Assembly (NCBI GenBank): GCA_905234275.1
Contig: CAJOHD010000001.1
Coordinates: 564,838-628,837, forward strand
Reading direction: 5' to 3'
Length of the DNA: 64,000 nt
Origin: an uncultured Bacteroidales bacterium
GTDB taxonomy: Bacteria; Bacteroidota; Bacteroidia; Bacteroidales; F082
Shown here: positions 60,101-64,000 of the stretch, one piece after another
How positions within the stretch are numbered: the stretch's first letter is position 1
Layout: the number at the start of each line of letters is the position of its first letter
Position numbers and translations under genes: made by a program
Notes under the pieces: generated by a model
Seen by the model: the letters and a program-made list of their open reading frames with translations, nothing else
What the model was told of the DNA's origin: nothing
Database searches by the model: none

Positions 60101-62542
60101 GCTGTAGGCAACAACACATTAACACTGCTTTACAGCTACCAATATGACGCTTGTGGCAACGTCGTTACCGAAACTGTGAGCGCACCTTATGGAATACACA
60201 ATGAAGCGCCCATAACCACCGAATATACATATAGCAATTACCGTCTTTTGACAAGCAAAACGAAAGACCCTAATGGATTGGCTTATCGTGATCAATACAC
60301 TTATGACAATTATGATAGGGTTATTACTCATACAGGAAGCAACAGTCTGGTGACATCATACACCTACAACAACAAGTTCAGCACTAATGTTGTAACAACA
60401 GCGCCAGGCAATATAACGACCACAGAACAGACATCATGGGCGGCCGAAACCACTATGGCGCCAGCCGGTGCTTTGTATTACAAGGAAGTCTCAACAACGG
60501 GCAGGTCTACGATAAAATCATTCTACGACGCAAATGGCAATGCCATACGCTCACTGACTCTCAATCATGAATTGGATCCTGTTGTTGTTGATGTCTATTA
60601 CAATGAGAAGCGGCTGCCTACACAAAAATCCAACCCGCATCTGGCTGGCGACAACCCATTATGGACCACTTTCCAATATGACGGTCTGGGAAGATTATTA
60701 AGTACAACTGAACCGAACGGAAATATGTCCAGCAATGTGTATAATGGTTTCACAACCACTACTACAACATCTTCGGGCAACTCAACTCGTACTACAGAAC
60801 AAACAGTCAATTATCTGGGATGGATAACCAATAATACTGATGCAAGCGGTGCAGATGTTTCATATACCTATTACTCGAATGGAAGAATAGCCACAATGAC
60901 GACTTCAGGAGGTGTGACTGTGGAAATGGACTACGACGATGCAGGCAACCGCACATCGCTTGATGACCCAGATTATGGAGAGGCGACATCTGTTTATGAC
61001 GCATTCGGCCGTATTGTGAGACAATACACTCCCAAAAACGACTATTATGACTACAACTATGACGTGCTCGGACGTATAACACGGAAATACGTATATGGTG
61101 ACGCAACAACCACATTGTATTCGTATAATGAGAACATAAACAAGGGCACAGTGGCTTCAATTTCTCATAACGGTCAATTATTAAATTATACATACGATAC
61201 ATACTGCCGTCTGACATCTGTCGATGAAATACGGAGAGACACCTCTTATAATACAAGTTATGCATATAACAACAAATCTCAAATAGCAAGCATAACGTAT
61301 CCTTCAGGATATCATGTTTACTATGAATACTATCCAAATGGCACAAAGAAAAACATAAAGGACGCGCGTGGCAACACATTGTGGCATACCGATGACATAA
61401 ACGCATACGGACAGTTGCTCCAAGCCACAACAGGGAACGGAGCTGTCACGACAAACACTTACGATATCCTGACAAACAGGTTAGTAGGCTCAAAGACCTC
61501 TAACGGCATTCAGAACTTCTCCTACACATTCGACGGATTCGGCAATCTGACAAGCCGTACCGACAGCCTGTATAGCGGCAAGACCGAAACGTTTACCTAC
61601 GACAACCTCGACAGGCTGACAGGCATAACTATGAACAATCTGAGCAGCTCGATTGTTTATGACGCATTGGGACGCATGACGAGCAAGGAGAAAGACGGCT
61701 CCATCGTTTTTGAATACGCACAGTTTGGCAGCACCAAACCGCATGCCACATCAAGCGTCCAAACAAAAAGCCAGGAGTTTCCCGACAACCAAAACATAAT
61801 TTACAATTCACTTGATAAGGTGAATAGAATAGCTCAGGGGCGGAAAATTGTCACATTCTCTTACGGATATGACGCCCAACGCACAAAGATGATCATTCTC
61901 GACACCGTTTCAAACAGAACCAAAACGAAAGACTATGTCGGCAGTTGTGAGTTTGTCAATGACAATGGCAGCAAGAGTGTTTACACTTACCTTAACGGAC
62001 CGTATGGAGTGTTTGCCGTTGTTATAAAGAAAGGCACCGCCGAAGAGGTGAACTACATCTACAAAGATCATCTCGGTAGCTGGACTGCCATTACCGACTC
62101 TGTTTGCGGCATAGTGGAACGTCGCAGTTTCGATGCGTGGGGCAACCTGCGCGACCCTCAGACCTGGAGCGGCTCGCCGGCCCGCCCTCCGAAGTTCGAC
62201 CGCGGCTTCACCGGACACGAGCACATCTACGAATTAGGCCTCATTAACATGAACGGCCGAATGTACGACCCTATGATGTCATCCTTCCTCTCGCCCGACA
62301 ACTACATGCAGGACCCGACCTCACAGCAGGGCTTCAACCGCTATGCCTACTGCATGTACAACCCGTTGAAGTATGTCGACCCGACGGGAGAACAGTATTT
62401 CGGGTGGGATCCCAGCCTGGAATATCGAATGGAGCAAGAGGCGCGGGCTATTGTTAGAATGTTTTGGCAACAATGTTACGACACTGGCATGGCTTCACAT
62501 TATTTGACAATAGCAATGGCGCCTTTACGGGCATGGCCCTGA
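57101..62542 (+). CDS. SpvB/Rhs YD-repeat giant protein
   Basis: About 1813 residues. In order (numbered from the in-frame ATG 57053): signal peptide, SpvB-like N-terminal domain (about 40-330, GSIGGTVNASLLGGAIYS), five FG-GAP/VCBS-type repeats (for example VGDFNGDGYSDLLTV near 344 and LSDIDGDGKTDIIFY near 640), a TcdB-like middle, YD repeats (about 1080-1640) and the Rhs core (1690-1782, FDAWGNLRDP to NPLKYVDPTGE). GTG 57101 gives a clean signal peptide (KKLLLFLLFLPLVFHG); ATG 57053 or 57065 are alternatives that overlap the previous gene. After the core only about 48 residues remain, and the toxin-like tip lies in another frame. Confidence 0.87.
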   Translation: MKKLLLFLLFLPLVFHGENRIPIVGSIGGTVNASLLGGAIYSIPLEIPKGVCNMQPEIGIIYNSQSGNGLLGYGWNISGISTITRTGSTLYHDGKMTAADFSNDDQFLLDGQRLILVGSSGNNYEYKTENDEFSKIVFQKENGYFSKCEVRLENGNIIEYGYTSNSKLLASDGNNVIKWMVNSISDRNGNTISYVYETSGANSDIYIKQISYTSNTSAGLNPQFVISFTYSNRFDDYHYYVAGNKVQCNRILTNIDILNGSNIIESYGLTYDSNTNRMYSLLEEISFSKGYDEITPTVIEWNTLDSDVNNNSLSSQEINSSILEEVTFVGDFNGDGYSDLLTVPYKPLYGYTGDVSVKVFLNNRYGGFGTSPNYTLSVPQKLEWIHVFDINGDGRDDIVAQTKLLNSHPSIEEYSTGFTVYESQFSGGFTNAYSTTIEGRYYVKPGDFIGEGIKGLILLKLDIVDDNDRDYMIYGYPALLHYDNGYSIDSFNDFIINVGLIISDDFDGDGLCEVMILDSEYNTNLSFYKQNGAYRVATTSERFQNHERASYYTGDFNNDGKADLFFDDIDNHKCVALSTGTGFSDWIRISNTTLDNATLPNMVIYRCSLNYVSSDISYGVSLSDIDGDGKTDIIFYNGNNRPIFYKDFKITDETTHTGNFRIEYCAENSDISFKNQYFTIGNFLGKDNVAFIAIDPNNPAITTDDETNIFSFPSTSERFSVNSITDGMGRTTEFEYDYLMPGSSGFYTLNDRPFVNDVKPFSLPMLAMRSYSEHIGSNTYKTSFSYSNVLMHRTGRGFVNFENVNKTNYINNICARWEGGWFEVNTTGVNALALPSHDSVYVYNNGVKTLSETTEYVFDNVKCNRQSTSGGNMLIVRPAMIYKKAKTYNPDSNGGLMSVEIVEYEYNYNNNKTYSNSYECKKILTGINGADCNSYSNCQYRSGTQYQYETDDYSNWIINRKTEEKTITVFANKPAVSRKKNFEYLSNRPFLVSSMTDAPKAVGNNTLTLLYSYQYDACGNVVTETVSAPYGIHNEAPITTEYTYSNYRLLTSKTKDPNGLAYRDQYTYDNYDRVITHTGSNSLVTSYTYNNKFSTNVVTTAPGNITTTEQTSWAAETTMAPAGALYYKEVSTTGRSTIKSFYDANGNAIRSLTLNHELDPVVVDVYYNEKRLPTQKSNPHLAGDNPLWTTFQYDGLGRLLSTTEPNGNMSSNVYNGFTTTTTTSSGNSTRTTEQTVNYLGWITNNTDASGADVSYTYYSNGRIATMTTSGGVTVEMDYDDAGNRTSLDDPDYGEATSVYDAFGRIVRQYTPKNDYYDYNYDVLGRITRKYVYGDATTTLYSYNENINKGTVASISHNGQLLNYTYDTYCRLTSVDEIRRDTSYNTSYAYNNKSQIASITYPSGYHVYYEYYPNGTKKNIKDARGNTLWHTDDINAYGQLLQATTGNGAVTTNTYDILTNRLVGSKTSNGIQNFSYTFDGFGNLTSRTDSLYSGKTETFTYDNLDRLTGITMNNLSSSIVYDALGRMTSKEKDGSIVFEYAQFGSTKPHATSSVQTKSQEFPDNQNIIYNSLDKVNRIAQGRKIVTFSYGYDAQRTKMIILDTVSNRTKTKDYVGSCEFVNDNGSKSVYTYLNGPYGVFAVVIKKGTAEEVNYIYKDHLGSWTAITDSVCGIVERRSFDAWGNLRDPQTWSGSPARPPKFDRGFTGHEHIYELGLINMNGRMYDPMMSSFLSPDNYMQDPTSQQGFNRYAYCMYNPLKYVDPTGEQYFGWDPSLEYRMEQEARAIVRMFWQQCYDTGMASHYLTIAMAPLRAWP
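62514..62542 (+). other. Frame junction between Rhs and its likely tip
   Basis: The Rhs frame ends at TGA 62540-62542. The +1 frame opens after TAG 62511-62513 and stays open to 63131, encoding YGHGPETHRNGSGNHGSPGG, then the HExxH domain. Skipping one base anywhere in 62514-62542 would fuse both. No slippery run is present, so a plain frameshift mutation or sequencing error is more likely than programmed frameshifting. Confidence 0.7.
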
Positions 62543-62669
62543 AACCCATCGCAATGGCAGCGGTAACCATGGAAGCCCGGGAGGAGGAAAGACTTTTTTA
62601 GAGGCTTTTAAAAAACTATGCAAAACACATGGTATTGAATATGAACCTGGTAAACCTATTCCAGAAAAA

Positions 62670-63131
62670 TTGCGTACTGATGCTTTTTTAAAAGAATTTC
62701 AGGAAACGTTTTTCCCTGATATGCCAATGGATCACATTAAATTATTATCCATAAATGGATATACTTTTGGCAAAGGTGATTTAGGTATTACAAAAGCAGA
62801 AGAGAGTAATGGTCTAATATCTGGAAATTCGAGCATATTTTTAAATGGAGACTCTGTATTTGATAGCCCAGAAAGTTTGTTTTATGCTATGGGTCATGAA
62901 TTTGTTCATGCATCACAGAACATTGCATTAATGGGTGAAAATTATTCACTACTATTAAAAAATGATTGTATTGGTGAAGCCAAAGAATTTTTTGCATATT
63001 CTTGGGAGCACTATATGGGAAATTCTCATTATAATGGATTCAAAATAAAATCATGTGAAGATTTTACTTATTATATCAATAGATTAAATTATATAAATTA
63101 TAGTTGGTTAACTAATATTATTCATCCATAA
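62670..63131 (+). CDS. HExxH metalloprotease-like Rhs tip, detached
   Basis: A 153-codon open frame from a TTG; the frame is in fact open from 62514. Residues 76-80 are HEFVH followed by ASQ, the HExxHxxQ pattern of zinc proteases and of DUF4157-like toxin domains. Glu103 in IGEAKEFFAYSWEHY could be the third, gluzincin-type ligand. A glycine-rich linker (NGSGNHGSPGGGK) precedes it in the open frame, as before Rhs toxin tips. Its base composition is more AT-rich than the Rhs core, suggesting exchange. It has no signal peptide or promoter, so alone it may not be translated. Confidence 0.6.
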   Translation: MRTDAFLKEFQETFFPDMPMDHIKLLSINGYTFGKGDLGITKAEESNGLISGNSSIFLNGDSVFDSPESLFYAMGHEFVHASQNIALMGENYSLLLKNDCIGEAKEFFAYSWEHYMGNSHYNGFKIKSCEDFTYYINRLNYINYSWLTNIIHP

Positions 63132-63142
63132 CAGATTCAATT

Positions 63143-63985
63143 ATGAAAAAGAAAACAATAATTTATTGTGTGATTTTTTTATTAACATTCATACACGTTA
63201 AGAACCTCCACTCCCAGGCCATCTCCATCAACCTATCAATCCGGTGGAGCGAAGGGCCATATATCCTGAAAACTGATTCTATCGTAAAATATCCCGAATT
63301 GGTGGTTTCTTATACTAACAATTCAGAAGATAATTTGTATTTCAGAAAATTTTCGTATTACAGAGGAGGTATTCCTGATTTTATGTGGTCTGTATGCATC
63401 AATATGAAATTTGATCCGAAAATGCTTGAGGTCGGTTTTGTGGAGTATTTTAAAATGCATAGAGATTACATCAACGAAATAAATAAGATGATAAAAAACA
63501 AACAATACACAAACGATCGTTTTGTTGTAGCGATTGATTTGCCGTATTCCAACTATGCTAACTGGCTCATTGACGATGAGGAATCGTTGTATGATAATCC
63601 GGAAATAATCAATAAAGATCTTCAATATATTAACGATTATCTCAGCGATACGGTTTATGGGAACAAAGATGAAAGGAAAGATTATAGAGCACCTTTCAAA
63701 GCTAAAGACATCGCAAAACGTGCCATTAAAACCAACACGACACATCAATTCATGTTCTTAAAAGCCGGTGAAACGAAAGAAGACGTTTATAATCTGACAT
63801 GTTTTGATTTGGTGAAAGGCACTTACACGTTTATTTTAAAAAACGGGGAGTTTAGCGATCAGGTTTTAACCGAATGGAAAATAGGAGAACCCAATGAGTT
63901 TCTTCCTCTTCCTAAAAAAGTCGGGGAATACAAGCTTTATTCAGGGGAGTTTACGTCAAACAGTGTAACTATAACGTTCGAGTAA
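63143..63985 (+). CDS. Exported protein, candidate immunity protein
   Basis: A 280-residue exported protein, signal peptide about 1-25 (ending NLHSQ), starting 11 nt after the metalloprotease-like tip. The N-terminal part (ISINLSIRWSEGPYILKTDSIVKYPELVVSYTNNSEDNLYFRKFSYY) looks like an Ig-like strand set. The middle is helical and charged (FVEYFKMHRDYINEINKMIKNKQY), and the end is beta-rich (GTYTFILKNGEFSDQVLTEWKIG; YKLYSGEFTSNSVTITFE). No family is recognised. Its place directly after a toxin tip suggests immunity to it, with export explained if the toxin acts in the periplasm. This is inference from position. Confidence 0.7.
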   Translation: MKKKTIIYCVIFLLTFIHVKNLHSQAISINLSIRWSEGPYILKTDSIVKYPELVVSYTNNSEDNLYFRKFSYYRGGIPDFMWSVCINMKFDPKMLEVGFVEYFKMHRDYINEINKMIKNKQYTNDRFVVAIDLPYSNYANWLIDDEESLYDNPEIINKDLQYINDYLSDTVYGNKDERKDYRAPFKAKDIAKRAIKTNTTHQFMFLKAGETKEDVYNLTCFDLVKGTYTFILKNGEFSDQVLTEWKIGEPNEFLPLPKKVGEYKLYSGEFTSNSVTITFE

Positions 63986-64000
63986 AAAACAAATGCAGCA

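Noticed and set aside
60807..61430. 207-codon open frame antisense to the Rhs gene
   Set aside because: It is a shadow of the YD repeats, with composition rich in C, H, S and R and no start context or motif.
62514..62542. Programmed ribosomal frameshift
   Set aside because: No slippery heptamer or A/T run is present in the overlap, and no stem-loop stands out downstream.
62501..62612. Third reading frame after the Rhs core (NGAFTGMALKPIAMAAVTME)
   Set aside because: It looks protein-like for about 37 codons but stops at 62601 and does not lead to the HExxH domain. The +1 frame with the glycine-rich linker does.

Overview
The window is a gene-dense, almost gap-free piece of a Bacteroidales (phylum Bacteroidota) chromosome. 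The evidence is internal: about two dozen intergenic matches to the Bacteroidota sigma promoter element TAnnTTTG, no visible Shine-Dalgarno sequences, a primary sigma factor lacking region 1.1, two DUF5686 outer-membrane proteins, a T9SS-type C-terminal sorting domain, a DUF3244 protein, an M49 peptidase of the HECLGH type and a one-domain RRM protein. No ribosomal operon, phage, integrase, transposase or CRISPR array is visible. The species cannot be named from sequence alone.

Layout. 1-5.3 kb: alkaline phosphatase, RRM protein, a YciO/Sua5-family gene held between tRNA-Arg(TCT) and tRNA-Lys(TTT), arginine decarboxylase speA and a BadF/GlcNAc-kinase-like protein. 5.3-12.8 kb: two DUF5686 proteins around a nitroreductase-like gene, one behind glmS. 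13-17.8 kb: a five-gene heterodisulfide-reductase-like redox operon ending in a membrane HdrE/HdrD (DsrMK-like) fusion. 17.8-21.9 kb: an LtaS-like transferase, lipid kinase and MscS channel operon. 22-27 kb: M23 peptidase, beta-helix lipoprotein, thioredoxin, smpB, SPFH protein. 27.1-29.7 kb: a lipoprotein fusing dipeptidyl peptidase III to a nicotinamidase domain. 29.8-43 kb: housekeeping operons (tex, aroE, TPR protein, glmM, recR, a phosphohexomutase, mltG, dapF). 43-54 kb: HtrA protease, rpoD, yidC, aroK, rlmD, nnrD, CapA-like lipoprotein, parE, EamA transporter. 54.2-64 kb: an accessory region with a TPR/transmembrane regulator, a DUF3244 protein, a T9SS-sorted YD-motif protein, a giant SpvB/Rhs protein, a detached HExxH toxin-like tip and a candidate immunity protein.

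How it fits together. Much of the window serves the cell envelope: amino-sugar supply (glmS, glmM, hexomutase, GlcNAc kinase-like), peptidoglycan (dapF, mltG, M23), envelope polymer and lipid recycling (LtaS-like, lipid kinase), membrane insertion (yidC) and periplasmic quality control (HtrA). The loci with most claim to novelty are: (a) the DPP III-nicotinamidase lipoprotein fusion; (b) the Rhs locus, whose C-terminal tip is in another reading frame, encodes an HExxHxxQ metalloprotease-like domain and is followed by a putative exported immunity protein; (c) the Hdr/Dsr-like electron-transfer operon, with a dispersed intergenic repeat captured inside its coding sequence; (d) the YciO-family gene embedded in a tRNA transcription unit whose two tRNAs both have the U36-A37 signature of t6A-modified tRNAs. 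Convergent genes repeatedly overlap at their 3' ends, and several intergenic spacers consist of short degenerate repeats.
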